Shown here piece after piece: positions 54,241-64,000 of a stretch of 64,000 bases of DNA. How positions within the stretch are numbered: position 1 is the first letter of the stretch; every line of letters starts with the position of its first letter. The DNA is from Natrinema salinisoli (lineage in GTDB: Archaea > Halobacteriota > Halobacteria > Halobacteriales > Natrialbaceae), in assembly GCF_020405205.1 (NCBI RefSeq), contig NZ_CP084469.1:868001-932000 (forward strand), written 5' to 3'. Both the position numbers and the translations under genes were made by a program. The notes beneath the pieces are model-generated. The model was not told the DNA's origin, did no database searches, and worked only from the letters and a program-made list of their open reading frames with translations.

Positions 54241-55914
54241 TCAATCCGCCGACGGCGCGGGTGCGATCGACTCGAGCGCCGCGTCCGGGACGATCCCGTC
54301 GTCGGTCCAGCCCCGCGTCGCGTAATATTCGTCGATCGCGGTCTCGAGGTCGGGAATCTCGTAGGGTAATCCGTCGTCGCTTCGGTCGAACCCGCGGCGG
54401 TTGTTGAAGTGGCGCTCGAGACGAACGGTTCGGGCCCCGATCTCCATGAGATCCTCGTAGTCGGCGTCGAACAGGGTTTCCAGCCGGTCTTCAGTGACGT
54501 AATCGCTGCCGAACGCGCAGACGATACCCGTATCCCGGAACGCCGCGGCGTTCTCCTCGTGCACGAGCCGCTCGGCCTTTCCAAGGGTGCCCTCCGGATC
54601 CAGTTCGCCGCTGTACTCGAGTGTCAACATCCCGGCGTACATGTGGTCCGCACCCCGGTTCGCGAGCGCGTAGGAGAGCCCCTGGCCGTGGAGGACGCGT
54701 CCGTCGTGGGCGGCGAACTCCATTCCCTTGACGGTGTAGTCGTCGACGCCGAGGTCGTCGTGACAGCGGGCGACGCCCTCCGCGAGCGCGTCGCCGATCC
54801 CCTCGCGGCGCGCTATTTTCTCGGTGATCTCCCGTGCGAGTTCCGCGTTTCCGAACTCGTCTTCGCTCGCGAGGTAGGCCGCGACGGTGACGCCCGCGGA
54901 GATCGTGTCCATGCCGAGGCTGTCACAGAGCTCGTTCGCCCGCATGACGTCGACGATGTCGCCCACGCCCTGGCTCGAACCGAAGGCGTAGACGGTCTCG
55001 AACTCCGGCCCTTCGGTTTCGACGCCGGTTTCTTCGTCTCGAGTCGGAAGTTTGCACGCGTAGGCGCAGGCCGAACAGGCGCCTTTCTTGTACTTTTTCT
55101 CCTCGACGGCGTTGCCGCCGATCCGATCGGCGTGCTCGAATCCGTACTCGTTGAAATAGCGCGTCGGAAGCGAGAAGTTGTCGTTGATGAACTCGGTGCC
55201 GCCCGTCGTTCCCTGCCGTCGCATCCGGTCGTCCGACTGGGCCGCTTCCCGGTGGACGTCCGTTTCCGGCGGGTCCGGAATCTCGACGGTCGGTGCATTG
55301 TCCCCCTCGAAGGTGACGCACTTGACGTTCTTCGATCCCAGGACGGCCCCGAGCCCGCCGCGACCGAACGCTCGTGAGTCGAAGGTCATCACCGAGGCGA
55401 ACCGTACTTCGTTCTCGCCGGCCGGCCCGATCGCGACGCAGTTTTCCGGGCCGAGGTCGTGGTGCTCGGCCGCGTAGTCGGAGGTCTCGGGCACCGTGGC
55501 CCCTTCGAGTTCGGGCACTTCCTCGAACTCGACACCCTGATCGGTGACGTGGACGGCCAGCAACTCGTCGCTCTCGCCGGCGACCTCGAGGACGCTGATC
55601 CCCGTCTCGACGAAATTCCGGGAGAGATAGCCGCCGGCGTTGGTCGAGACCAGGCCGTCTGTCAGGGGCGAGAGAGCTGTCATGTTCATCCGACCGGTAA
55701 ATGACATCTGGGACTGCTGGAGTGGTCCGGTGGCGAGGTACGCCCGGTTCTCGGGGCCGAACGGGTCCGCGTCGAACGGGATCCGTTCGTGGGCGAGGGC
55801 GGTCGCGACTGCCCGCCCGCCGACGGCCGCCTCGAGCGTTTCGTCGATGGTCGTCTCGGTCGCAGTTCGCTCACCGACGTCGACGGTGAGTAGTGGCCCG
55901 TCCGCGTGAAGCAT
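54241..55914 (-). CDS. Aldehyde:ferredoxin oxidoreductase (tungsten-type)
   Basis: 557 residues. Oxidises aldehydes with a bis-tungstopterin and a [4Fe-4S] cluster, electrons to ferredoxin. Visible: TALSPLTDGLVSTNAGGYLS and FGRGGLGAVLGSKNVKCVTF (pterin loop), KKGACSACAYACKLPT (cluster C-x2-C-x3-C), RANELCDSLGMDTISAGVTV and HMYAGMLTLEYSGEL. No signal peptide, so cytoplasmic. ATG 55914 is the start. It converges with the MoaD-like gene, 30 bp apart. Which aldehyde is used cannot be told. Confidence 0.92.
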   Translation of the reverse strand: MLHADGPLLTVDVGERTATETTIDETLEAAVGGRAVATALAHERIPFDADPFGPENRAYLATGPLQQSQMSFTGRMNMTALSPLTDGLVSTNAGGYLSRNFVETGISVLEVAGESDELLAVHVTDQGVEFEEVPELEGATVPETSDYAAEHHDLGPENCVAIGPAGENEVRFASVMTFDSRAFGRGGLGAVLGSKNVKCVTFEGDNAPTVEIPDPPETDVHREAAQSDDRMRRQGTTGGTEFINDNFSLPTRYFNEYGFEHADRIGGNAVEEKKYKKGACSACAYACKLPTRDEETGVETEGPEFETVYAFGSSQGVGDIVDVMRANELCDSLGMDTISAGVTVAAYLASEDEFGNAELAREITEKIARREGIGDALAEGVARCHDDLGVDDYTVKGMEFAAHDGRVLHGQGLSYALANRGADHMYAGMLTLEYSGELDPEGTLGKAERLVHEENAAAFRDTGIVCAFGSDYVTEDRLETLFDADYEDLMEIGARTVRLERHFNNRRGFDRSDDGLPYEIPDLETAIDEYYATRGWTDDGIVPDAALESIAPAPSAD

Positions 55915-56039
55915 GAGTCACACTACCATTCCAAGGGTCTTAGCTTTCCGTTTCGTCGACACCATGAACGAAACGTGATAACTCGGCCCATACATATCAG
56001 ATACAATTATTGTTCCGGAAACCAAACGTCCAGCTGACA

Positions 56040-56696
56040 ATGCAATACGACGCGGTCCTGTTCGACTTCGACGGGGTCGTGGTCGAAACACCCCCGCCCG
56101 AGCGGCTCTCCGACGCCCTCGGACGGACGTACGAGAAACTCGGTCGGTCCGGGCCGGCGGCCGAGACGCTCCAGGAACTCGTGCGCGGGGACTTCGAATC
56201 CATCGCCAGGCGGTGCCACACCCTCGGCATCGAGACCGACGTCTTCTGTGCGCAGGCCGCCCGCGAGATGGTTCGGACCCAGCGCGAGGAGGTCGAGCGC
56301 GGACTGCGCTCGGCCTACGACGACGTCGCTGTTGTGCGGTCGCTCGAGCACCCGCTCGGAATCGTCAGCGACAACCATCCGACCGTCGTCTCGACGCTGC
56401 TCGATCGGTTCGGGCTCCGATCGCTGTTCGAGACCGTTTACGGCTGTCCGCTGACTCCCGACGGGCTCGATCGGCGCAAACCCGATTCGACGAATATCGA
56501 GGCCGCGATGGATTCTCTCGAGGCTGAATCCGCGCTGTACGTCGGCGATCGGCCGGTCGACGTGCAGGCGGCGGACAACGCCGGGATCGATTCGGCGTTG
56601 CTCTCGCGGTCCGCAGAGAGCGGCCGAGACGAGACCGACGTGACGCCGACCTATCACATCCCGTCCCTCTCGAAACTCCCCTCGATTCTCCAGTAG
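56040..56696 (+). CDS. HAD-superfamily phosphatase
   Basis: 218 residues. HAD motif I FDFDGVVVETPPP (Asp9, Asp11), motif II GIVSDNHPTVV, motif IV GCPLTPDGLDRRKPDSTNIE (Lys) and YVGDRPVDVQAADNAGIDSA. A phosphoglycolate phosphatase-like hydrolase. ATG 56040 (MQYDAVLFDFDG) is chosen. Divergent from the AOR gene. Confidence 0.9.
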   Translation: MQYDAVLFDFDGVVVETPPPERLSDALGRTYEKLGRSGPAAETLQELVRGDFESIARRCHTLGIETDVFCAQAAREMVRTQREEVERGLRSAYDDVAVVRSLEHPLGIVSDNHPTVVSTLLDRFGLRSLFETVYGCPLTPDGLDRRKPDSTNIEAAMDSLEAESALYVGDRPVDVQAADNAGIDSALLSRSAESGRDETDVTPTYHIPSLSKLPSILQ

Positions 56697-56840
56697 TCGG
56701 ACGCCTCTCACGGTCGGCGGTGAGCACCCGCTCGAGCCGCCCGCTCGACCGGAATTTTGACGACGCCACCGTCCGGCGAGCGAGACTGTGGTGGCAGATT
56801 CGTGGCCGCGCTTTTTGCGCTCGCTCGTCGTACTCAGGCT

Positions 56841-57767
56841 ATGGAACCCGACGACACCTGGACGACCCTCCGAACGCACTGCGAGGACCTCGAGCCGGGT
56901 GCCGAACTCGTGACCCCGGTCTCCGGCCGTCCGTTCGAGATCGAACGGACCGACGACGACCGGATCGTCGTCCGCTTCGGCGACAGCGGCGAGACCCGCC
57001 CGCTCTGGCGCGAGCAGTTCGTCGTCTTCCTCGAGCAACTCGACGAAGGAACGGTCTCGGTCGAACACCTCCAACCGGGGGTCGAGCCCTACGCCAGCAT
57101 CGTGACGATCGGAGACGAGTACAGCGTTTCCGACGACGAGATCAGCTACGATCCCGACGGCGTCGGCGGGGAGAGCCCGTTTCTCGTTTCGGCGGCGGAC
57201 GCGCGGGAGCCGCCCGAGCGGGTCCACGACGACGCGATGGTGCTCGCGGCACTGCTCGAGCGCCTCGACGCCGACGATCCCTCGGCGCTCGATACCGACT
57301 CGCTGACGGACCTCTACGTGCTCGCGTCCGACGTGCAACACGGTGCCGATCGGTTGCGCCGGTCCGCGAGGGACCCCCTGCTCGAGCGACTCGGCCCCGA
57401 GCAGGAACTCCACGGACGGTACGGGACCGTCCGACGGACGACCAGGGAGCGCCAGCGACCCAAAGACGAGGAGACGGTCTTCGACGCGCTCGACGAACAC
57501 GGCATCCCGCGCGAGTGGGTCACGGGCATCGATCGGGACAAGCTGGACGTCGTCCTTGCCGTCACCGCGCTCGAGGACGAGGCAGTTTACGACGTCGACG
57601 AGGACGTCTACGTCCAGAAGACCGGCGTCGACGAGGGCGAAAAGTACTCGCGACTGCAGGGGATCGCCGACCGCATCGACGACCTCGAGGGGGAGGAGGG
57701 CGAGGCCCTGCGCGAGGAACTGGACGCCATCGAGGACCGGCTCGAGGAGTCACTGTCCACCGGGTGA
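56841..57767 (+). CDS. Conserved haloarchaeal protein of unknown function
   Basis: 308 residues from ATG 56841 (MEPDDTWTTL). The N-terminus looks like a small beta barrel (AELVTPVSGRPFEIERTDDD, then IVVRFGDSGETRPLWREQFV). The middle is helical (FLVSAADAREPPERVHDDAM) and residues near 210-245 are basic (VRRTTRERQRPKDEETVFDA). The C-terminal is an acidic coiled region (IADRIDDLEGEEGEALREEL). No catalytic motif recognised. Confidence 0.72.
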   Translation: MEPDDTWTTLRTHCEDLEPGAELVTPVSGRPFEIERTDDDRIVVRFGDSGETRPLWREQFVVFLEQLDEGTVSVEHLQPGVEPYASIVTIGDEYSVSDDEISYDPDGVGGESPFLVSAADAREPPERVHDDAMVLAALLERLDADDPSALDTDSLTDLYVLASDVQHGADRLRRSARDPLLERLGPEQELHGRYGTVRRTTRERQRPKDEETVFDALDEHGIPREWVTGIDRDKLDVVLAVTALEDEAVYDVDEDVYVQKTGVDEGEKYSRLQGIADRIDDLEGEEGEALREELDAIEDRLEESLSTG

Positions 57768-57938
57768 TCGCTCGAGAGGTGTGTCAACTGCGCGATCGTT
57801 CGAGGAGGCGCTGACAGTCGAGGATTCCCCGCGAATAGAGCGATCGGTGTTCCGTCGAAACCCGCGTTCGGTCGCCGTTATAGTACATGGATCGGTGCAG
57901 GGGTACGCATACGGGGTCTCCGGCGAAGCAACGCATTC

Positions 57939-58283
57939 ATGGCCACAGTCGAGACTGTCTTATCGTCGATTTTTAGCACGATTCCCGAGCTTCACTCCGG
58001 TCAACTCGGATTGCTCTCGGGCGTGCTCGTGGGGATCCTCTACTGGCACGGCTACCGCCGGTCTTCGCTCGCGCTCCTCACCGCGTTCTACCTGCTGGCG
58101 CTCGGCGTCGTACCCGCTCCCGCGAAGGGACTGGTCGTGGTTCAGTCGAAGCCGTGGTACTTCTGCTCGTTTCTGCTCCTCACCTCGCTCGGTGCGATCG
58201 GCGGATATGCCCTCTGGGCGCGAGTGGCGCGTTTGAGTCGACTCCGAACCCGGCTCTCGGACGTCGGGCCGTCGGACTGGTAG
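57939..58283 (+). CDS. Small membrane protein, three helices
   Basis: 114 residues. Hydrophobic segments at about 22-40 (LGLLSGVLVGILYWHG), 44-65 (LALLTAFYLLALGVVPAPAK) and 75-95 (FCSFLLLTSLGAIGGYALWA). Ends with a basic-polar tail. Function unknown; no neighbour in the same operon. Confidence 0.7.
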   Translation: MATVETVLSSIFSTIPELHSGQLGLLSGVLVGILYWHGYRRSSLALLTAFYLLALGVVPAPAKGLVVVQSKPWYFCSFLLLTSLGAIGGYALWARVARLSRLRTRLSDVGPSDW

Positions 58284-58326
58284 TCGCTGGGAGTCCGCCT
58301 CGGCAGTGATCGAGCCGCGACGCGAC

Positions 58327-59049
58327 TCAGGCGAGGAATTCCATGCGAGCGATGACGTCGTCGACGACGGCCGGTCGTTCGGTCCAGAACCCGTAGAACT
58401 GGTTGGGACCTCGTTCCTGTGCGAGGAGGACGACTTTTTCCTCGTCATCGCCGTTCCCGTCGTAGGCGACCCACCAGTGACGGCGGAGTTCCTCGCTCTC
58501 ACCCCCGTGAACCGTCAGCTCGAGTTCCGGGAGCGGCTCTCGGTCGGGTTCGCCGTAGACGTGGGTGTCGACGCTCGACGACGCGAGGTTTCGGTAGACT
58601 TCGGGCTGATGGTCGAGTTTGGATAACTGTTGGAAGCCCGCGTGGAGCTCGCCCCCACCGACGTTCCAGGCCCTGAATTCGACGATCCGCGAGGCCATGA
58701 TCATCCGCTGTTTGTCGTACGATTCGAAGTAGTTGTCCGCCAACTCGGTGACCACTGCCGGCCGGTCGGCCCGCAGCCCGACGGTCATCGACTCTTCCCA
58801 GGCCCGGGCGTAGCGTCGAACGTCGTCGAGCGGACTCGAGGCGATGCGCCGACCGTCCGCGCGGAGATCGACGACGCTCGCCGGGCGACCGGGCGCGTCG
58901 ACGATTTCGACGTCGACGTCGTGCGGGTCGAAAAACGACTCGAGGAGCGATACGTCCGCGTCGTCGGCGGGGTTGCACACCCGGATCGTCTTCCGGTCGG
59001 TTTCGATTCGGTCGATGCAGTCGGCCAGCGACTCGGTGGTGACGTTCAT
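58327..59049 (-). CDS. DICT sensory domain protein
   Basis: 240 residues. The sequence from RKTIRVCNPADDADVSLLES to EMSM-like WEESMTVGLRADRPAVVTEL has the DICT (diguanylate cyclase and two-component) sensor domain layout: SPLDDVRRYARAWEESMTV, LADNYFESYDKQRMIMASRI and FRAWNVGGGELHAGFQQLSK, followed by RRHWWVAYDGNGDDEEKVVL and FYGFWTERPAVVDDVI. DICT domains sense light or redox cues through linked outputs. No output domain is fused here. Function: probably a signal or transcription-modulating protein. Confidence 0.8.
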   Translation of the reverse strand: MNVTTESLADCIDRIETDRKTIRVCNPADDADVSLLESFFDPHDVDVEIVDAPGRPASVVDLRADGRRIASSPLDDVRRYARAWEESMTVGLRADRPAVVTELADNYFESYDKQRMIMASRIVEFRAWNVGGGELHAGFQQLSKLDHQPEVYRNLASSSVDTHVYGEPDREPLPELELTVHGGESEELRRHWWVAYDGNGDDEEKVVLLAQERGPNQFYGFWTERPAVVDDVIARMEFLA

Positions 59050-59310
59050 TATCAGTGATTAGTCAGCTACCCGATTGTGTGCCCGGGCTACGCTGTTAGG
59101 GACGGGTTCGAATCGACGCCGTCAGCCGACGGAACGGCTCGGCTCGCGGTCGAGCCATCTGATTAGTTGACAGGTAGTGGCTTCCAACTCCTAGTTATAG
59201 TAGGTTGATCATTAGGGATGACGAGTCGGAACGGGGGAACCGCGAAACGGTGACTGCGCGATACTGGCAGCCCACAAACGCTTTTGGCTGCACACCTCCT
59301 ACGTCGAATC

Positions 59311-59901
59311 ATGTACGTGCGGGACGCGAAAAACAGGGAGGAGGTCTGGCTGCTGGATCACATCGAGTCGATGGGGCTCGACGAGACGGCGTTTCGCTCC
59401 CGTGACTACGTCGTCGCGATCGACGAGGAATCCGGTGAAAAAGCCGGATTCGGCCGCATTCGTATCCACAAGACCGACGAGGACTCGGACGGCGCCGTCT
59501 GTGAACTGACCAGTATCGGCGTCCTCGAGGGCTGGCGGGAACAGGGCGTCGGCGCACACGTCGTCGAACGACTCGTGGAGTACGCCAGCGACGAGGGGTT
59601 CGACACGGTCTACGTCCTGACCGGCGAGGGTTCCTATCTCGCCCAGTTCGGGTTCCAGCGGATCGGTGAGTCCGATCTGCCGGCCGTCCTGCAGGAGCGA
59701 CTCGAGGACAAACGCGAGGGGTCCGATCCCGAGGCGGTGCCGTTGACGATCGACGTCGGTGAGTTTCGGATGCCAGAGGCCCTCCGAGAAGCGTTCAAGC
59801 GGGCTCCGGAAGGGCGCGGGGAGGTGGACGACGACGACTCCCCGGAGGACTTCGGTATCGATCCGGAGTCGGCGACGTACAAGTACGATACCGGTCGGTA
59901 G
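59311..59901 (+). CDS. GNAT family N-acetyltransferase
   Basis: 196 residues. GNAT fold with acetyl-CoA loop ELTSIGVLEGWREQGVGAHV (Q/R-x-x-G-x-G/A pattern REQGVGAHVV), and VYVLTGEGSYLAQFGFQRIG for motif B. It acetylates an amine, substrate unknown. ATG 59311 (MYVRDAKNREEVWLL) chosen. C-terminus polar/acidic. Confidence 0.85.
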   Translation: MYVRDAKNREEVWLLDHIESMGLDETAFRSRDYVVAIDEESGEKAGFGRIRIHKTDEDSDGAVCELTSIGVLEGWREQGVGAHVVERLVEYASDEGFDTVYVLTGEGSYLAQFGFQRIGESDLPAVLQERLEDKREGSDPEAVPLTIDVGEFRMPEALREAFKRAPEGRGEVDDDDSPEDFGIDPESATYKYDTGR

Positions 59902-59935
59902 AGGGGTGGTAGTGGTGGCACCGACTCGATGCGTC

Positions 59936-60184
59936 TCATCGGTTCGATTTCGAGCCGGCGGGTCGCTCGTCGAAGCCGTATCGAAACGCGATCCAGCCGA
60001 TACCGGAGAGGAACGCCATCGGCGGCAGGATAGCGAACGCCCAGAGCGGGTCCAGACCCCACCGGAGCAAGAGCGCGAGGTTCGCGACGCCGATCACGAG
60101 GAGCGGCAGCACGTACCGGGCAGCGCGACGGCGGTCGCCCGCGTCGTCGGTCGGCATCGACGGCCCGGCCGGGTCCTTGGACAT
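59936..60184 (-). CDS. Small membrane protein
   Basis: About 82 residues from ATG 60184 (MSKDPAGPSMPTDD); ATG 60211 is an alternative. Two hydrophobic segments, YVLPLLVIGVANLALLLRWG and LWAFAILPPMAFLSGIGWIA, with basic ends. Function unknown; divergent from the small protein gene at 60241. Confidence 0.65.
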   Translation of the reverse strand: MSKDPAGPSMPTDDAGDRRRAARYVLPLLVIGVANLALLLRWGLDPLWAFAILPPMAFLSGIGWIAFRYGFDERPAGSKSNR

Positions 60185-60240
60185 GCGCGGTGTATCGATG
60201 CCTCGAGACATAAGCGGCCGTGCCGATACGAACGACAGTC

Positions 60241-60567
60241 ATGAACGCGAAGGATTCCGATTCGACGACCGGGAGCACCGATTCCGAGACCGAGCGCGAC
60301 GAGACCCGCGTCTGGCTCGTCGAGCGAACGTACGGGGACGACGAACTCAACATCGTCATCCTCGTGTACGCGACCGATGACGGCCGGCGGTACCACCGCC
60401 GAGAGCGGGCGCTCACGAGTTTCACCGGCCCCGCTCGAGAGACGAAAGCCGGATTGCTCGTCTCGCCCGACGCGCTCGGGACCGTCGACGACCCCGCGAC
60501 GCGGGAGCGGTACGCCGAGGAAGCGTCGCGAATGGCGGCCCGACACGACCCGGACGACAGCGTCTAG
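60241..60567 (+). CDS. Conserved small acidic protein
   Basis: 108 residues. The core DETRVWLVERTYGDDELNIV and ILVYATDDGRRYHRRERALT looks like a compact alpha/beta domain, preceded by a polar leader. Soluble; function unknown. Its start ATG 60241 lies 57 bp from the divergent small membrane protein. It precedes the methylmalonyl-CoA mutase gene by 88 bp on the same strand. Confidence 0.7.
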   Translation: MNAKDSDSTTGSTDSETERDETRVWLVERTYGDDELNIVILVYATDDGRRYHRRERALTSFTGPARETKAGLLVSPDALGTVDDPATRERYAEEASRMAARHDPDDSV

Positions 60568-60655
60568 GAGGACTGGCGTCCCGGGCCGCGACCGCGGCGC
60601 GGAAACTTGACGTGTTCATCAAAGTTCAAGCCCCGCCGTACCCACGATAATCATA

Positions 60656-62338
<1,683 letters not shown>

Positions 62339-62514
62339 CCGGTTGAATATCGAATTGGAGCCGAGTAATGCCGGAGATGTGTCTCGAGTAATACCGTTTT
62401 ACACCCGCTCCCGTCCGGCGGTTCGAAGATAACCCCCAGTTGAGCGGGGAATTCGGGGGAACGGTCGGTTCTGTTTATCCTCATATCGGGCGACGGCGCT
62501 GTCGTGAGCGCAAC

Positions 62515-64000
62515 ATGAGCGAGCAACCCGACGAGCGATCGACCCCTGTAACGGAGTCCGCTGACAACTATCCGTCCCGCCGCCGCGTGCTGCGAGCGGC
62601 AGCGGCCGCAGGTGGCGTCGCCGCGCTGGGCGGCGTCGCCGTCGGTCAGGACACCGAGACGATCGAACTCGGTGGCGAGACGAGCGGCTGGATAGGACGG
62701 TCTCCTTCGGATATCGAGGATGAGACGAACCCGACCCTCGAGTTAGAGGAGGGAACGACCTACGAGATCACCTGGGAGAACGTCGACGGCGCGGCCCACA
62801 ACATCGCCATCCTCGACTCCGAGGGGAACGAACTCGAGAGCACCGAGATCATCTCCGGCGAGGGAGAAACGCAGACACTCGAGTTCGAGGCGACGAGCGA
62901 AATGGCCGAGTACTACTGTGTCGTCCACCCCAACACGATGCGGGGGAGCATCGAACTCAGTAGCGGCGGCGGTGGCCAGCAGGAGGCGGCCGGCCAGATG
63001 GAGGGCTTCTTCCAGTCGGGAACCGAGATCGGCGTCCAGACGATCGCGGAGGGCATGACCGCGCCGACGGACATGGCGGTCGCCGACGAGGGCCGCTATT
63101 TCGTCACCGACCAGACCGGCGAACTCTGGGTCGTCACCGACGACGGACTGCAGGACGAGCCGTTCCTCGACGTGAGCGATCGGATGGTCGAGCTGGGAAC
63201 TTTCCAGGGCGACTACGCGGATCCGAACTCGGAGTACGACGAACGAGGGCTGCTCGGCGTGGACCCCCATCCCGACTTCTCGGAGAACGGGCGCTTGTTC
63301 GTCCACTACAGTGCGCCGCCGAACGACGAGACGCCGGACGGCTGGAGCCACGTCGAGGTCGTTTCCGAGTTCCAGGCCAACGATGACATGACCGCGGCGG
63401 ATCCCGAGTCGGAGCGGGTAATCATGGAGTTCCAGAAGCCCCAGTACAATCACAACTCGGGACCGATGGCGTTCGGGCCAGACGGCTACCTGTACGTCCC
63501 GATGGGCGACGGCGGTGGTGCCAACGACGCCATGCTGGGTCACGTCGACGACTGGTACAGCGACAACGAGGGCGGGAACGGGCAGGACGTCAGCGAGAAC
63601 CTGCTCGGCAGCGTCCTCCGGATCGACGTGGACACTGAGGGCGACGATCGACCGTACGGTATTCCGGACGACAACCCGCTGGTCGACGCCGAGAACGCCC
63701 TCCCCGAACACTACGCCTGGGGCCTCCGGAACCCGTTCGGCATCTCGTTCGACAGCGACGACCGGCTGTTCGTCGCCGACCTCGGGCAGGACCTCTTCGA
63801 GGAAATCGACATCATCGAGTCGGGCGGGAACTACGGCTGGAACGTCAAGGAGGGGACCCACTGCTTCAGCCCGGAGACGCCCGGCCAGCCGCCGGAGGAG
63901 TGTCCGGACTCGGCCCCCGATGAGCCGCCGTACGACGGGCAGGAGTTCCAGGACCCGATCGTCGAGTACCCCCACGTCTATCAGGAGCAAGTCGTCGGCA
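62515..64000 (+). CDS. Type-1 copper (halocyanin-like) / PQQ sugar dehydrogenase fusion, 3'-partial
   Basis: 495 residues in the window; the gene runs off the right edge. Residues 20-45: Tat signal SRRRVLRAAAAAGGVAALGG, so it is exported folded. Residues about 50-155 form a cupredoxin: NVDGAAHNIAILDSEGNELE (His), EYYCVVHPNTMRGSIEL (Cys, His, Met), the four type-1 copper ligands. Residues from 175 on are the PQQ-type beta-propeller: LLGVDPHPDFSENGRLFVHY, GPMAFGPDGYLYVPMGDGGG and LRIDVDTEGDDRPYGIPDDN, then HYAWGLRNPFGISFDSDD, GGNYGWNVKEGTHC. So a sugar-oxidising propeller with its own blue-copper electron acceptor. ATG 62515 (MSEQPDERSTPVTE) starts the Tat signal. Confidence 0.92.
   Translation, partial: MSEQPDERSTPVTESADNYPSRRRVLRAAAAAGGVAALGGVAVGQDTETIELGGETSGWIGRSPSDIEDETNPTLELEEGTTYEITWENVDGAAHNIAILDSEGNELESTEIISGEGETQTLEFEATSEMAEYYCVVHPNTMRGSIELSSGGGGQQEAAGQMEGFFQSGTEIGVQTIAEGMTAPTDMAVADEGRYFVTDQTGELWVVTDDGLQDEPFLDVSDRMVELGTFQGDYADPNSEYDERGLLGVDPHPDFSENGRLFVHYSAPPNDETPDGWSHVEVVSEFQANDDMTAADPESERVIMEFQKPQYNHNSGPMAFGPDGYLYVPMGDGGGANDAMLGHVDDWYSDNEGGNGQDVSENLLGSVLRIDVDTEGDDRPYGIPDDNPLVDAENALPEHYAWGLRNPFGISFDSDDRLFVADLGQDLFEEIDIIESGGNYGWNVKEGTHCFSPETPGQPPEECPDSAPDEPPYDGQEFQDPIVEYPHVYQEQVVG

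Overview
The window is chromosomal DNA of a halophilic archaeon (class Halobacteria). The proteins are strongly acidic, GC is high, many genes start on or very near a TATA-like box (leaderless transcription), and several families are archaeal or haloarchaeal: NOP5/FlpA, DUF63, PAC2, XPB with its DUF790 (Bax1) partner, very small zinc-finger proteins, and N-glycosylation-rich secreted proteins. A Natrialbales-type genome (Haloterrigena/Natrinema-like) is the best guess; this is inference from style, not a search.

Layout. 1-6.6 kb: the end of an M24-fold protein, a winged-helix regulator, GshA, an acyl-CoA synthetase, two zinc microproteins, a DUF7282-like secreted glycoprotein and a PadR-like regulator. 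6.7-8.2 kb: a clearly AT-rich patch with a small phage-repressor-like winged-helix protein and an orphan membrane protein, probably acquired. 8.2-9.8 kb: the flpA-nop5 box C/D RNP operon. 10.1-14.9 kb: a tight four-gene cluster (membrane HEAT protein; membrane/zinc-ribbon/coiled-coil protein; coiled-coil protein; bactofilin-like beta-solenoid protein). This is the best candidate here for an undescribed envelope or cytoskeletal system. 15.3-19.3 kb: DUF63 protein, inositol monophosphatase, a frameshifted membrane gene, tRNA-Leu(CAA) and a small membrane protein. 19.45-20.95 kb: a solo tnpB transposon bounded by matching hairpins; its TnpB seems to have moved the RuvC-II glutamate. 21-36 kb: mostly housekeeping and catabolic genes (DUF309, aspartoacylase-like, glutaredoxin, PQQ-type sugar dehydrogenase, SDR, PAPS-reductase/CysD-like, aldo/keto reductase, amidase, PAC2, an m5C RNA methyltransferase coupled to a PUA-like protein, a response regulator, the DUF790 nuclease). 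36-42 kb: permease, lipid kinase, sugar isomerase and XPB helicase, with two gene relics between them. 41.8-46.7 kb: the grpE-dnaK-dnaJ chaperone locus. 47-62 kb: msrA, DJ-1/PfpI, a stand-alone acyl-CoA-synthetase-like fragment, a Rieske-bearing FAD oxidoreductase, MFS transporter, TrxR-like flavoprotein, MoaD/SAMP-like protein next to a tungsten-type aldehyde:ferredoxin oxidoreductase, HAD phosphatase, DICT protein, GNAT and several small conserved proteins. 60.6-64 kb: the large subunit of methylmalonyl-CoA mutase and, running off the right edge, a Tat-exported type-1-copper/PQQ-dehydrogenase fusion.

Functional links. Protein folding and redox repair are well represented (grpE/dnaK/dnaJ, msrA, gshA, glutaredoxin, DJ-1). 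XPB and DUF790/Bax1 form a known nucleotide-excision-repair helicase-nuclease pair and lie about 4 kb apart. MoaD-like protein and AOR fit a tungstopterin enzyme with part of its cofactor machinery. The acyl-CoA synthetase and the amidase share a nine-base element between TATA box and start codon, which suggests common control. Domain calls come from reading motifs; no database search was run.
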